This document shows, one piece after another, positions 24,980 to 34,333 of a DNA stretch of 36,239 bases (positions are counted from its first letter, which is position 1; the number at the start of each line of letters is the position of its first letter). The position numbers and the translations under genes were made by a program. The notes below the pieces were generated by a model. It saw only the letters and a list, made by a program, of their open reading frames with translations, did no database searches and was not told the origin of the DNA. The DNA lies in the NCBI GenBank assembly GCA_902542855.1, contig CACBWE010000009.1, forward strand, positions 1 through 36,239. The letters are read 5' to 3'. This DNA is from an uncultured Pelagibacteraceae bacterium (GTDB taxonomy: Bacteria; Pseudomonadota; Alphaproteobacteria; Pelagibacterales; Pelagibacteraceae).

Positions 24980-25759
24980 ATGGAAATTAATATAAATTGT
25001 GATTTAGGAGAAAAATCAAAACATCATTCAAATAAGAATGATCCAAATTTACTCGAAATAGTTAATTCAGCTAATGTGGCATGTGGTTACCATGCAGGTG
25101 ACGATGATTCTATGAAACAAGTGGTTCAAATTTCAAAAAAAAATGGTGTCAGTATTGGAGCGCATCCATCATTTAAAGATCCAGAAAATTTTGGAAGAAA
25201 AAGAATGAATCTTCCACCAAACGAGGTTAGGCAATTAATAATTGATCAATATGAAATTCTTCAAAAGATCGCTCAAGATCATGGAGAAAATGTTACTCAT
25301 ATTAAACCACACGGTGCTTTAAATAATATGGCTTGCGAAGATATTGATTTAGCAACCACTTTGGCAAAAACAATAAATGAGATTAGTAAAGATTTAATTT
25401 ATTTGGTTCCTACAGGATCTAAAATGGAACAAGCAGCAAAAAAAATGAACATGCGTATAGCTTGTGAGATTTTTGCAGATAGAAATTATGAGGATGATGG
25501 CAATTTGGTTTCTAGAAAAAAACCACATGCTCTTATTACTGATCCAGTTGAAGCCAAAAAACACGTGCTAAATATGGTTAAAAATCAGTCGCTTAATTGT
25601 CACAGTGGAAAGCAGATACCTTGTGAAATTGACTCTGTGTGCATACATGGTGATAACGAAAGTTCGTTATCTACAGCAAAATCAATAAGAAAAAACCTGT
25701 TAGAAAATGGATTACAATTAAAACCTTTAAATAAAATGGAGAAATTTATAAATGATTAA
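24980..25759 (+). CDS. pxpA: 5-oxoprolinase subunit PxpA (LamB/YcsF family)
   Basis: Third subunit of the 5-oxoprolinase. The start at 24980 (MEININCDLGE) matches the conserved N-terminus of the family; an in-frame ATG at 24956 would add eight residues with no counterpart. Other family segments: NVACGYHAGDD, GAHPSFKDPENFGRK, HIKPHGALNNMACED, FADRNYEDDGNLVSRK and CIHGDNESS near the end. Length 259. The three subunit genes are split over two strands here instead of the usual single pxpABC operon. Its end overlaps the following TPR gene by 8 bp. Confidence 0.93.
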   Translation: MEININCDLGEKSKHHSNKNDPNLLEIVNSANVACGYHAGDDDSMKQVVQISKKNGVSIGAHPSFKDPENFGRKRMNLPPNEVRQLIIDQYEILQKIAQDHGENVTHIKPHGALNNMACEDIDLATTLAKTINEISKDLIYLVPTGSKMEQAAKKMNMRIACEIFADRNYEDDGNLVSRKKPHALITDPVEAKKHVLNMVKNQSLNCHSGKQIPCEIDSVCIHGDNESSLSTAKSIRKNLLENGLQLKPLNKMEKFIND

Positions 25760-26237
25760 AAAAATATTTGTAATTTTGATTTTAACATTGTTTACAACAA
25801 GTTCTTTTTCTGCAGGATCAGATTCCACTTCTTCAAAAGTAAAATCAAATTATGATAAAGCAGTAGAGTCAATTAAATTTGCAAAAAAATATGAGTCAAA
25901 AGGTAAACTTGAAAAGGCAAAAAAAAGATATGCTAAAGCTCAAAAACTACTTTTAAAATCAAACTCAGAAAAACCTAACAAAGCTGATACTTTAAATTAT
26001 TTAGGTTTCACTACGCGAAAACTTGGTGATTACGAGAACGGTGAAAAATATTATCTACAAGGCCTGGAAATTGAACCTAATCATATTGGTATAAACGAAT
26101 ATTTGGGTGAACTGTATGTTGCAACAAACAGATTAAATTTAGCAAAAGAAAGATTAAAAATATTAAAAAGCTGCAACTGTAAAGAATATACTCAGTTAAA
26201 AGAAGTTATTGAAGGTACTAAAAAATCCAAATATTAA
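25752..26237 (+). CDS. exported tetratricopeptide-repeat protein
   Basis: A 161-residue protein with a signal peptide (MIKKIFVILILTLFTTSSFSA, likely cut after A21) followed by helical repeats; residues about 75-130 contain two TPR-like units (ADTLNYLGFTTRKLGDYENG and IGINEYLGELYVATNRLNLA). Two cysteines near the C-terminus (SCNCKEY) could form a disulfide. Expected in the periplasm, where TPR proteins act as protein-binding platforms; no specific partner is visible. It overlaps the pxpA stop by 8 bp and so is probably co-translated with it. Confidence 0.85.
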   Translation: MIKKIFVILILTLFTTSSFSAGSDSTSSKVKSNYDKAVESIKFAKKYESKGKLEKAKKRYAKAQKLLLKSNSEKPNKADTLNYLGFTTRKLGDYENGEKYYLQGLEIEPNHIGINEYLGELYVATNRLNLAKERLKILKSCNCKEYTQLKEVIEGTKKSKY

Positions 26238-26335
26238 TTTAAATACAAAATATAAAAATAAGCTGGTGTTTAAATCGCTAACTTAAAAATAGTATATATT
26301 GAAAAATTGACAAATTGAAATAATATTAACCCATC

Positions 26336-26947
26336 TTGATTGAAGAACTCATAATTTTAACTAATATAATTTTTATAACAATTATATTAACAGCAGATAA
26401 TGCTGTAATTGTTGGATCTATTGCTTCAAATTTTGTTCCAAAAAATAGGAAACAAATAATTCTTTGGGGTGTAATTGGAGCTTTTGTTTTTAAAATATTT
26501 TTTGCTGTATTTGCAACTTTTTTATTTGAATTTTATTTTATAAAAATTTTAGGTGGTTTGTTATTAATTTGGATTGTAAACGATTTAAGGAAAGATTTAT
26601 TAGATATAAAAAAAGTAAAACCCACTACAAAAAAAGGTAAAGAACCTTCATACATAAGCAGTATTGGAAAAGTTTTGTTTGCAGACATCATGATTAGTTT
26701 TGATAATGTGATTGGTGTAGTTGCAGCTGCAAAAGGCTATTTTGGATTTATGATATTTGGACTTATGTTATCAGTTGTTTTAACTGGTGCTTTAGCGACA
26801 TATATGGCTAATTACATACAAAGACATATTTGGATAGCTTACGTTGGTTTGGTATTTATATTAATTGTTGGTCTTCAACTAGTAATTGGTGGATTGGTTG
26901 ATCTTGAAATATTAAATATTAATGAGAAATTTAAAAAATACTTTTGA
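26336..26947 (+). CDS. TerC/YjbE-family integral membrane protein
   Basis: A 203-residue membrane protein with about six to seven helices. Both acidic family motifs are present: LTADNAVIVG in the first helix and ADIMISFDNVIGVVAAA in the middle. Members of the TerC superfamily have been linked to manganese export and metallation of secreted proteins, and the YjbE subgroup has no settled role. The only usable start is TTG at 26336, nine bases after an in-frame stop. The 98 bp before it contain no clear RNA or hairpin. It converges with panB with no base between stop codons. Confidence 0.84.
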   Translation: MIEELIILTNIIFITIILTADNAVIVGSIASNFVPKNRKQIILWGVIGAFVFKIFFAVFATFLFEFYFIKILGGLLLIWIVNDLRKDLLDIKKVKPTTKKGKEPSYISSIGKVLFADIMISFDNVIGVVAAAKGYFGFMIFGLMLSVVLTGALATYMANYIQRHIWIAYVGLVFILIVGLQLVIGGLVDLEILNINEKFKKYF

Positions 26948-27721
26948 TTAATAAGAATTTTTTTTATTTGGAAATTTAATTTTTCTAACTTCTTTTGAAT
27001 AATTTAAAACTGCTTTAGAAATATAATTTCTAATATTGGCATATTTTTTTACAAATCTATAATTCATTGGATTTAAACCAATTAAATCATCAAAAACTAA
27101 TATTTGACCATCACAATATTTAGAAGCTCCAATCCCTATTGTTGGAACTGTAATATTTTGACTGACAAGTTTTGCCAAAGAAGTCTCAACACATTCTAAA
27201 ACAATAGAAAATACTCCAGCTTTTTCTAACAATTGCGAGTCTCTTAGAATGCGATCTCTCTCTAACTTTTTTTTGCCTTTAAATTTAAAAGTTTTATCTG
27301 ACTGAGGAAGTAGCCCTAAATGACCCATAACTGGAATCTTATTTTTAACTAAAGTTTTAATTGTTTCATAAATTTTTTTTCCACCTTCCAATTTTACTCC
27401 ATCACATTTAGTTTTTTTCATTATTTGTTTTGCATTTTTTAAAGCCTCTTTAGGAGTTCGATAGGTGTTATGTGGCATATCAACAATCATTAAACTTTTT
27501 TTTATACCCATTCTCACACTTTTAGAGTGTTCAATAATGATGCTCAAAGTTACTTCTCTTGTAGATTTATAATTATACAAAACAGATCCAAGAGAATCTC
27601 CAACAAGTATAATATCGCAATGATTATCTAAAATAGATGCAACATTTTTTGAGTAAGCAGTTAAACTTACAATTTTTTGTTTATTTTTTTTTTTAATTAA
27701 ATCTGAAATTTTTTTTTTCAT
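26948..27721 (-). CDS. panB: 3-methyl-2-oxobutanoate hydroxymethyltransferase PanB
   Basis: Makes ketopantoate from 2-oxoisovalerate using methylene-tetrahydrofolate, the first step of pantothenate synthesis. Family residues seen: metal ligands D42 (VGDSLG) and D81 (VDMPH), E112 in VKLEGG, GHLGLLPQS, and the catalytic E176 in VLECVE. Length 257 is normal. It is the last gene of the long minus-strand run, 4 bp after gloA. PanC and PanE are not in this window. Its C1 donor is the same folate pool that GcvT fills. Confidence 0.93.
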   Translation of the reverse strand: MKKKISDLIKKKNKQKIVSLTAYSKNVASILDNHCDIILVGDSLGSVLYNYKSTREVTLSIIIEHSKSVRMGIKKSLMIVDMPHNTYRTPKEALKNAKQIMKKTKCDGVKLEGGKKIYETIKTLVKNKIPVMGHLGLLPQSDKTFKFKGKKKLERDRILRDSQLLEKAGVFSIVLECVETSLAKLVSQNITVPTIGIGASKYCDGQILVFDDLIGLNPMNYRFVKKYANIRNYISKAVLNYSKEVRKIKFPNKKNSY

Positions 27722-27725
27722 CGAC

Positions 27726-28145
27726 TTACCAAGAGCCGGTATTTTCCATTGAAGCCCAAGGTTCTTTAGGTTCTAAATTTCCTTCTTGAAGAATTTCAAT
27801 TGAAATTTTGTCTGGTGATCTAACAAAAGCCATATGGCCATCTCTTGGAGGTCTATTAATAGTATAACCCATATCCATTAATCTTTGGCAAGTTTCATAA
27901 ATATTATCTACTCTATATGCAAGATGACCAAAATTTCTTGAACCTTCTCCAAGCTCATCACCATCCCAATTATACGTTAATTCTATTTCTGCTTTTTCAT
28001 CGTTTGGTGCTGCAAGAAAAATTAATGTAAATCTTCCTTTTTCATTTTCCATTCTTCTTGTTTCTTTTAAACCAAGCCCTTCGCAGAAAAATCTTAGAGA
28101 CTCGTCCACGTTTTTAACTCTAATCATTGTGTGTAAATATTTCAT
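27726..28145 (-). CDS. gloA: lactoylglutathione lyase (glyoxalase I)
   Basis: Detoxifies methylglyoxal as its glutathione adduct. The 139-residue VOC-fold protein has the four metal ligands expected for GloA: H5, E55 (IELTYNW), H74 (NFGHLAYRVD) and E117 (KISIEILQ), and the C-terminal tail common in this group. Lies between guaA and panB, 22 bp and 4 bp away, with no obvious link to either pathway. Confidence 0.9.
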   Translation of the reverse strand: MKYLHTMIRVKNVDESLRFFCEGLGLKETRRMENEKGRFTLIFLAAPNDEKAEIELTYNWDGDELGEGSRNFGHLAYRVDNIYETCQRLMDMGYTINRPPRDGHMAFVRSPDKISIEILQEGNLEPKEPWASMENTGSW

Positions 28146-28167
28146 AATGTTAATTTATAATTAAAAA

Positions 28168-29730
28168 CTACTCTAATTCAATAGTGCTAGGTGGTTTTGA
28201 AGTAACATCATACACTACTCTGTTTATACCCCTTATACTGTTAACTATTTTATTTGATATATTCTGCATAAAAGACTTTTTAAATTCATAATAGTCAGCT
28301 GTCATTCCATCTTCAGATGTAATAGCTCTTAATAAACATAAGTATTCATAAGTACGATTATCTCCCATAACCCCCACTGTTTTTACTGGAAGTACTGCAG
28401 CATAAGCTTGCCAAATCTTGTGATAAAGACCGTGATCTTTTAAGGCTTGAATAAAATAATAATCAGCTTCTTTTAAAATTTTAATTTTTTCATTTGTTAT
28501 AATACCTGGCATTCGAATTGCTAAGCCTGGTCCAGGAAAAGGATGTCTTGATATAATTTCTTTACTTAAATTTAACTCTAATCCTAATTTTCTTACCTCA
28601 TCCTTAAATAAGAATTTTAGTGGTTCTACTAACTTTAAATTCATTTTTTTTGGTAAGCCACCAACATTATGATGTGATTTAATTTTAGAAGTTTGACTAC
28701 CGGTAACTGATTTACTTTCAATTAAGTCGGGATAGAGAGTTCCTTGAGCTAAAAATTTAACATTTTTGATTTTCTTAGCATACCGCTCAAATATTTTAAT
28801 AAATAAATTACCGATTATTTTTCTTTTTTTCTCAGGATCAGAAACATTTCTTAATTTTTTTAAAAATTCCTTTTCAGCATTTACATAAATTAAATTCATT
28901 TTTAAACGCTTTTTAAAGGTTTGAACTACCTGCACTTCCTCATTTTTTCTTAAAAGGCCTGTATTTACAAAAATACAATAAAGTTTTTTACCAATAGCTT
29001 TATTTAGTAATTGAGCAACTACACTACTATCTACACCTCCTGATAAAGCGCAAATAACTTTATTGTTTCCAACTTGTTTTCTAACATCTTTAACAAGCTG
29101 ATTTTTTTGATCTCTAGAAGACCAATTTTTTTTGATTTTACAAATTAAAAAAATGAAATTACTTATTAATTTCTTTCCATTCTCTGTATGAGTTACCTCT
29201 GGGTGAAATTGTACCCCGTAATATTTTTTTATTTTATTTTCAACAATTGCAAATTTAGAATTAGTACTTGATGCAACAATTTTAAAATTCTTAGGCAGTT
29301 TTGAAACTTGATCGGCATGGCTCATCCAAACTTGTTTAGATTTTTTATTTCCAAAAAAATTAGTTGTTAAAAGACTGTTATTCTTTTTATAAACATTAGC
29401 TAGACCAAATTCTCTATGCTTTGATTGTTTTACCCTTCCACCATTAAGTTTTGATAAAATTTGATGCCCAAAGCATATTCCAAGAACTGGAACATCAAAT
29501 TGTAAAATTTTTTTATCAAATGAATATTTATTTATTTGATAAACATTTAATGGACCACCAGATAATACTATTCCTTTAATACTGTTATTTATGTCTTTTA
29601 ATTTTATTTTTTTGTGACTAACTATTTCTGAAAACACACCTAATTCTCTTACTCTTCTTGCAATTAATTGAGTAAATTGTGAACCAAAATCTATTATTAA
29701 GATTTTCTTAAGATTTTGATCAAGACTCAT
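28168..29730 (-). CDS. guaA: GMP synthase (glutamine-hydrolysing) GuaA
   Basis: Converts XMP to GMP using ATP and glutamine. From the ATG at 29730 ([21 protein letters not shown]) it has 520 residues: a class I glutamine amidotransferase domain with nucleophile C86 in GICFGHQIL and [10 protein letters not shown], the ATP-pyrophosphatase domain with P-loop SGGVDSSVV, and a C-terminal dimerisation domain ending in STIELE. The frame extends upstream to a TTG at 29745, which I reject in favour of the ATG. It overlaps the TPR gene by 11 bp; guaB lies just beyond that gene. Confidence 0.96.
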   Translation of the reverse strand: MSLDQNLKKILIIDFGSQFTQLIARRVRELGVFSEIVSHKKIKLKDINNSIKGIVLSGGPLNVYQINKYSFDKKILQFDVPVLGICFGHQILSKLNGGRVKQSKHREFGLANVYKKNNSLLTTNFFGNKKSKQVWMSHADQVSKLPKNFKIVASSTNSKFAIVENKIKKYYGVQFHPEVTHTENGKKLISNFIFLICKIKKNWSSRDQKNQLVKDVRKQVGNNKVICALSGGVDSSVVAQLLNKAIGKKLYCIFVNTGLLRKNEEVQVVQTFKKRLKMNLIYVNAEKEFLKKLRNVSDPEKKRKIIGNLFIKIFERYAKKIKNVKFLAQGTLYPDLIESKSVTGSQTSKIKSHHNVGGLPKKMNLKLVEPLKFLFKDEVRKLGLELNLSKEIISRHPFPGPGLAIRMPGIITNEKIKILKEADYYFIQALKDHGLYHKIWQAYAAVLPVKTVGVMGDNRTYEYLCLLRAITSEDGMTADYYEFKKSFMQNISNKIVNSIRGINRVVYDVTSKPPSTIELE

Positions 29731-30160
29731 TATTTTCAGGTTCAATGTTTTTTAATGACTCTTGAATATCTTTGTTTTCATCGCATAAATTTTTACAAAC
29801 TTTCACAAACTTATCTGAAAGATCTTTAACTTTTTCATAATTAGATTTTTCTAAAGCAATTTTCATTAACATTAATAAAGCTTCTTCGTTATCAGGCTCA
29901 ATTAATAGTGTTGTTTCTAAATTGTACTCTTCTTTTCTTTGATCTTCTTCTTGGTTGTAAATTTTTGCTAAATATAAATATGAGTTTGCGTCTTTTGGAT
30001 TAAAAACTATATTTCTCTCAAATAAAAAACGCGCATCTTCATATTTTTCTTTTTTAAATAATTCTAAAGCTTTGTTAAAAAAATTTTCTTTACTAAAAGA
30101 CGTGCTGTTAAAAGAAACTGTTAAAAGTATTAATCCTATTAATTTAAATAATTTACTCAT
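29720..30160 (-). CDS. small exported TPR-repeat protein between guaB and guaA
   Basis: A 146-residue protein with a hydrophobic N-terminus ([20 protein letters not shown]), probably a signal peptide, and TPR-like helices at about residues 24-110 ([36 protein letters not shown]). Two cysteines (VCKNLCDEN) may pair after export. No enzyme motif. Its start shares one base with the guaB stop and its end overlaps guaA, so it is embedded in the guanine-nucleotide operon. It resembles in plan the TPR gene at 25752-26237, but the two are not close copies. Function unknown. Confidence 0.83.
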   Translation of the reverse strand: MSKLFKLIGLILLTVSFNSTSFSKENFFNKALELFKKEKYEDARFLFERNIVFNPKDANSYLYLAKIYNQEEDQRKEEYNLETTLLIEPDNEEALLMLMKIALEKSNYEKVKDLSDKFVKVCKNLCDENKDIQESLKNIEPENNES

Positions 30161-31236
30161 TAATATTTACTATCGTTTTTTACCACATCTACATTATGAA
30201 CCATACTTTCATAAAATCCAGCTTTTGTAATTTTCACAAATTGTGGTTTATTTCTTAATTTAACGATTGTTTTTGATCCAAGATAACCCATAGAAGATTT
30301 CAATCCACCAATTAATTTATAAATAATACTTCCAACGTCTCCTTTATATTTTACAAAACCTTCAACACCTTCAGGTACATATTTTGAGGAGTCTTTTTGT
30401 TTTTTTTGAAAGTATCTATCAGCTGACCCTTTATTCATAGCTCCAACAGACCCCATCCCTCTAAAACTTTTGAAAAGCTGTCCATTTTTTTTAATTAATT
30501 TACCTGGGGTTTCTTTAGTACCCGCAAATAACGAACCAATCATTACAGCATCAGCTCCTGCAGCAAAAGCTTTTGCTAAATCACCAGAATATTTTATTCC
30601 ACCATCTGAAATTATTTTAACATTTTTATTTTTTAAACCACTTCTTACAGCTAAAATTGCACTTAATTGAGGAACTCCTATTCCAGCAACCAATCGTGTT
30701 GTACAAATAGAGCCAGGCCCTATTCCAATTTTAATTATATCTACTCCTAACTTTATTAAGAATTTTGCAGCTTCAGGTGTAGCAATATTTCCCGCACATA
30801 AAGCAATTTTGTTACTTTTTATTTTTTTTATATATTTGATTATTTCGGCAACTTTCTTTGTATGACCGTGTGCTGTGTCTACTACGATTAAATCAACACC
30901 TTCTTTAATTATTTCTTTAACTCTAATAAATTCATTTGGTGATGCACCTACTGCTGCTCCAACAATTAGTTTTTGTTTTTTTACTTTTTTTATCTCTGAT
31001 AATTGTTTTTTAATATCAAGATTTCTATGAATTACTCCAATACCACCAGCTTCAGCTATAGCTATTGCCATTCTGCTCTCAGTGACAGTATCCATTGCAG
31101 ATGATAAAAGAGGAATTTTAAGTTTCAAATGCTTTGTTAAAGATACACTAGTGTCTGCATCAGAAGGTAATATTTCTGAATACTTTGGAGCTAATGTAAC
31201 ATCATCAAAGGTAAGTGCTTCTTTTATGGGAACCAT
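30160..31236 (-). CDS. guaB: IMP dehydrogenase GuaB lacking CBS domains
   Basis: NAD-dependent oxidation of IMP to XMP. The catalytic barrel is intact: [18 protein letters not shown] at the N-terminus, the active-site loop [11 protein letters not shown] with C178, DGGIKYSGD, and the IMPDH flap RGMGSVGAM with ADRYFQ and VPEGVEG. At 358 residues it is about 130 shorter than usual; the sequence passes from [18 protein letters not shown] (ending at residue 87) straight into the barrel strand [10 protein letters not shown], exactly where the two-CBS Bateman module normally sits. The loop [12 protein letters not shown] and the flap favour IMPDH over GMP reductase, which also lacks CBS domains. Confidence 0.92.
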   Translation of the reverse strand: MVPIKEALTFDDVTLAPKYSEILPSDADTSVSLTKHLKLKIPLLSSAMDTVTESRMAIAIAEAGGIGVIHRNLDIKKQLSEIKKVKKQKLIVGAAVGASPNEFIRVKEIIKEGVDLIVVDTAHGHTKKVAEIIKYIKKIKSNKIALCAGNIATPEAAKFLIKLGVDIIKIGIGPGSICTTRLVAGIGVPQLSAILAVRSGLKNKNVKIISDGGIKYSGDLAKAFAAGADAVMIGSLFAGTKETPGKLIKKNGQLFKSFRGMGSVGAMNKGSADRYFQKKQKDSSKYVPEGVEGFVKYKGDVGSIIYKLIGGLKSSMGYLGSKTIVKLRNKPQFVKITKAGFYESMVHNVDVVKNDSKY

Positions 31237-31273
31237 AATCTTTTATATACGATTCCTTTTAAATTAAAAGTCT

Positions 31274-31885
31274 CTATCGGATTTTTCTACAAATTATAAA
31301 ACTTTCTTTTGAATCTTTTCTGCTAGATTTTGGTTTAAAAACCTTAACTTCTTTAAAATATTTTTTTCCCTCTGCGACGATTTCGTTAAATGTTCCTCCC
31401 ATAAAAATTTTTGAGATAAAATATCCATTTTCTTTCATTAAATCTTTTGCAAAAAACATTGCCTCTTTGCATAGTTCTCCAGTTTGAATTGAGTCTATAT
31501 TTTTAATACCAGTTGTATCTACGGCCATATCAGACATTACGACGTCAACTTTACCGTTTATATGTTTTTTAATTTCTTCTTGAGTTTTTTCTTCAGTAAA
31601 ATCTCCTTGGATTTGAACACTATTACCTATGGGTTCCATTTTTTTTAAATCTATAGATATTAATTTTCCACTTTTAGCTTCTTTAAGAGCATATTGTGAC
31701 CAGCTTCCTGGGGCTGCACCAATATCAATTACTGATAATCCACCTTTAAAAATTTTAAATTTTTCATCAATTTCAATTAATTTGTAAGCTGATCTAGCGC
31801 GATACCCATCGACTTTAGATTGTCTTACATAGATATCCCTACGCTGCTTATTAACCCAGTTCTTGGATATTTTATTTTTTTTCAA
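31274..31885 (-). CDS. rlmE: 23S rRNA (uridine-2'-O)-methyltransferase RlmE (FtsJ/RrmJ)
   Basis: Methylates the ribose of U2552 in 23S rRNA during late 50S assembly. The 203 residues show the RrmJ pattern: RSAYKLIEI with catalytic K35, SAM motif VIDIGAAPGSWSQ (52-64), MSDMAVDTTG with the catalytic Asp, FISKIFMGG with the second catalytic Lys, and SKESFIICRK with the Glu. Starts on the base after the glycosyltransferase stop; 37 bp before guaB. Confidence 0.94.
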   Translation of the reverse strand: MKKNKISKNWVNKQRRDIYVRQSKVDGYRARSAYKLIEIDEKFKIFKGGLSVIDIGAAPGSWSQYALKEAKSGKLISIDLKKMEPIGNSVQIQGDFTEEKTQEEIKKHINGKVDVVMSDMAVDTTGIKNIDSIQTGELCKEAMFFAKDLMKENGYFISKIFMGGTFNEIVAEGKKYFKEVKVFKPKSSRKDSKESFIICRKIR

Positions 31886-32797
31886 TTAATTATTAAATCT
31901 TAAACTTTTATTTAAAATTTTACCTGTAAGAGTTTGAATATCTATTTTAATATTCTTGTTTAATCTCATATCTTCGTTATCTTTCCAGATGCCAGCCGCT
32001 AAATGCATAATTCCAATTTTATAGTTTGGTAAATAAGGCTCTACCCATGTATCTTTATCCTCATCAAACTTTGGCAAAAGATTACTAGTAATCCAATTAC
32101 AGTTTAAAGGAAGGAATTCAGTTTCGATGTTATCAACATAAACAGACATATTCATCGCTAACTGTTCAGAGCCAAATATTTCTCCACCTTTAAGTGTTTG
32201 CCTTAAGTTTTCCTGCCATGAATTCCAACACATTGAATTTTTCTCTAATGAAAAAACACCAATATTAATATGAGGAGCGAAGGCTAACTTTCTAGCTTTT
32301 TTTAAATTAATATTAGATTTTATTGCGTGTTTAAAATTTTGAGATTTAATAATTGCTAGTTTTCCAAAAACCCAATTTACTCTAGAAGTAATCTTGTAAC
32401 CTGGTCCAATAGTTTGTGTAATTCCTAATTTGCCATTTTCACACGCTTTAAAATAAAGCTCAACTGATTGCCAATCATTGACCCAAGCATCACAATCAAT
32501 CCATAAATATTTTTCATAGCTTGGAAAATATTTGGGTAAAAAAGCCCTAGATACTTGGCTCTTTAACCATTCACGCCCTTTAATTTTATTATCTGGAACT
32601 TTTATATCCCACTCTGCTGATTTTATTTCATCTACCTTCGATGATAATTCAGTCTTTTGATCCTCTGATAATCCAGCATCCAAAATACATATTGCAACTT
32701 CAGAGCTCTCTTTAAATCTTTTTATAGAGTCTATTAACTCATTTAATAAAGGGAAATAATTTGTATCAGCTAATGATACAATGACATTTTTTTTCAT
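31886..32797 (-). CDS. GT8-like glycosyltransferase
   Basis: A 303-residue predicted nucleotide-sugar transferase. It begins with the beta strand VIVSLADTNYF, has the metal-binding DxD at D101-x-D103 in LWIDCDAWV, and a downstream IGVFSLEKNS and IMHLAAGIW where the GT8 fold places its second metal-contacting His. No membrane segments or signal. The sugar and acceptor cannot be deduced. It is locked between pssA (one-base overlap at 32797) and rlmE, in a phospholipid-synthesis context, so a lipid acceptor is possible. Confidence 0.75.
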   Translation of the reverse strand: MKKNVIVSLADTNYFPLLNELIDSIKRFKESSEVAICILDAGLSEDQKTELSSKVDEIKSAEWDIKVPDNKIKGREWLKSQVSRAFLPKYFPSYEKYLWIDCDAWVNDWQSVELYFKACENGKLGITQTIGPGYKITSRVNWVFGKLAIIKSQNFKHAIKSNINLKKARKLAFAPHINIGVFSLEKNSMCWNSWQENLRQTLKGGEIFGSEQLAMNMSVYVDNIETEFLPLNCNWITSNLLPKFDEDKDTWVEPYLPNYKIGIMHLAAGIWKDNEDMRLNKNIKIDIQTLTGKILNKSLRFNN

Positions 32798-33606
32798 TAC
32801 AAAATATCTTCCAGATCATCATCTTCATCTTTATAATTCTGATCTTCGTTTTGTTTTTTTAATTTTTGATAATGAAAAAAACTAATTGGAAGCATACCCA
32901 AGTATATGATTGCACTAATAGATATAACGTTAAATGGATATATTAAAAGTAATCCAAAAAATAAAACTATTCCAAATAAAAGAAAAATGGTTGCTTTTCT
33001 TTGAATTACAATTTTTTTAAATGAATAACTTGGAAATTTACTGATCAGTAATAGAGATGTTACAATAAAAAAAACTGGAACAACAATATTATTATTTATA
33101 TTTATAAAATCGAAGTTTGTAAAACTAAAAATTAATGGAGTTAGAACTAAGATACCACCTGCTGGAGATGGAACTCCTTCAAAAAAATTATCTTTCCAAG
33201 AAGTTGCTTGACCTGTATTTACGTTGAAACGAGCTAAACGTAATGCAACACAAATTACATATATTAAACATAACAACCATCCAAATCTTCCTAATGTATT
33301 TAGTTTCCAGAAATACATAATAAATGCTGGAGCTACTCCAAAACTAATCATGTCTGTAAGTGAGTCTAGCTCTTTACCAACTTTTGATGTTCCTTTAATT
33401 AATCTTGCTATTCTTCCATCTAATCCATCAATAAGAGCAGCAAACAAAATTGCTATAATTGCAAATTCAAATTTGCCATCTAGCGCAAACCTAATAGATG
33501 ACAAACCTATACAAACACCGATAAGAGTCAGCATGTTAGGTAAAATTACTCTTGCGTTAGTTTTTTTATCCGTAACAATTTTTAAATTGTTTTTTGGCTG
33601 TTCCAT
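32797..33606 (-). CDS. pssA: CDP-diacylglycerol-serine O-phosphatidyltransferase PssA
   Basis: Makes phosphatidylserine from CDP-diacylglycerol and serine in the inner membrane. The CDP-alcohol phosphotransferase signature DGx2ARx8Gx3Dx3D is perfect, with D63, G64, A67, R68, G77, D81 and D85, preceded by D60. The rest is a series of hydrophobic helices and an acidic C-terminal tail (DEDDDLED). Length 269 is typical for the membrane-type enzyme. It follows psd by 3 bp, so the two-step route to phosphatidylethanolamine is encoded as a unit. Confidence 0.94.
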   Translation of the reverse strand: MEQPKNNLKIVTDKKTNARVILPNMLTLIGVCIGLSSIRFALDGKFEFAIIAILFAALIDGLDGRIARLIKGTSKVGKELDSLTDMISFGVAPAFIMYFWKLNTLGRFGWLLCLIYVICVALRLARFNVNTGQATSWKDNFFEGVPSPAGGILVLTPLIFSFTNFDFININNNIVVPVFFIVTSLLLISKFPSYSFKKIVIQRKATIFLLFGIVLFFGLLLIYPFNVISISAIIYLGMLPISFFHYQKLKKQNEDQNYKDEDDDLEDIL

Positions 33607-33609
33607 AAA

Positions 33610-34257
33610 TTAATTTTTAGCCAGCAGTGTTTCTCCTGAAATTGCTGTTTGACCAACTTTAACTAGTGGTTCATAATTTTCATAATAAACGTCTGCTCTA
33701 CTACCAAATCTAATCATTCCAATTCTATCACCTTGATTTAATTCCTGGTTTTTGTTTGTTTCGCAAACTATTCTTCTTGCAACTAATCCTGCAATTTGAA
33801 CAACTACAATATCATTCCCATGCTTATCTTTAATTTTATAATAATTTCTCTCATTGTGTTCACTTGCTTTGTCTAAAGATGCATTTAAAAATTTACCTGG
33901 TTTATACAATATGTCTTCTACAATACCTGAGCACGGTGTTCTGTTTACATGGCAATCAAAGACATTCATAAAAATACTTATTTTTTTAAATTTTTTATTT
34001 TCTAGACCAAGTTCTTTTGGTCCATCCACTTCTTCAACTTTTATCACTTCTCCATCTGCAGGACTAACTAGGTAACTATCATCACCTATAATTGTTCTTT
34101 CTGGATCTCTAAAAAAATAATAAACCCAAACAGTCAGTAATATTCCTATTAATCCTAAAAAATTATTAATAATTAGAAAAATTATAGTTATGAATACAGC
34201 TATGACTATAAACTTGTATCCTTCTGTGTGAATTTTTGGAAATATCTTACTAAACAT
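33610..34257 (-). CDS. psd: phosphatidylserine decarboxylase proenzyme Psd
   Basis: Pyruvoyl enzyme that decarboxylates phosphatidylserine to phosphatidylethanolamine. The short form (215 residues) found in alphaproteobacteria: one or two N-terminal membrane helices (residues 15-48), YFFRDPERTI, VSPADGEVIKVEEV, FMNVFDCHVNRTPCSG, and the self-cleavage site G185-S186 in IRFGSRADVYY, which would yield a 30-residue alpha chain with an N-terminal pyruvoyl group. First gene of the nine-gene minus-strand run; promoter expected in the 76 bp shared with icd. Confidence 0.94.
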   Translation of the reverse strand: MFSKIFPKIHTEGYKFIVIAVFITIIFLIINNFLGLIGILLTVWVYYFFRDPERTIIGDDSYLVSPADGEVIKVEEVDGPKELGLENKKFKKISIFMNVFDCHVNRTPCSGIVEDILYKPGKFLNASLDKASEHNERNYYKIKDKHGNDIVVVQIAGLVARRIVCETNKNQELNQGDRIGMIRFGSRADVYYENYEPLVKVGQTAISGETLLAKN

Positions 34258-34267
34258 ATTCTTCTAT

Positions 34268-34297
34268 TTGCTAAATTTCGATTAATATGTATATAAA
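34268..34297 (+). promoter_or_regulatory. predicted promoter for icd
   Basis: Within the 76-bp divergent gap between psd and icd the plus strand shows TTGCTA (34268-34273), an 18-base spacer, and TATAAA (34292-34297), which would start transcription near 34304 and leave a leader of about 30 bases. The AT richness makes chance matches common, so this is tentative. Confidence 0.35.
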
Positions 34298-34333
34298 ATG
34301 ATCAAATTCAATTATTAAGATAATTTTTATTTA

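Noticed and set aside
26307-26312. TTGACA as the -35 box for the TerC-family gene
   Set aside because: No reasonable -10 box lies 16-18 bases downstream; that position is the start of the gene itself.
29731-29745. TTG start for guaA
   Set aside because: The ATG at 29730 gives the normal GuaA N-terminus and length; the TTG adds only five residues.
30160-31236. GMP reductase (guaC), which also lacks CBS domains
   Set aside because: The [12 protein letters not shown] loop and the flap with RGMGS and ADRYFQ are those of IMP dehydrogenase, and guaA is in the same operon.
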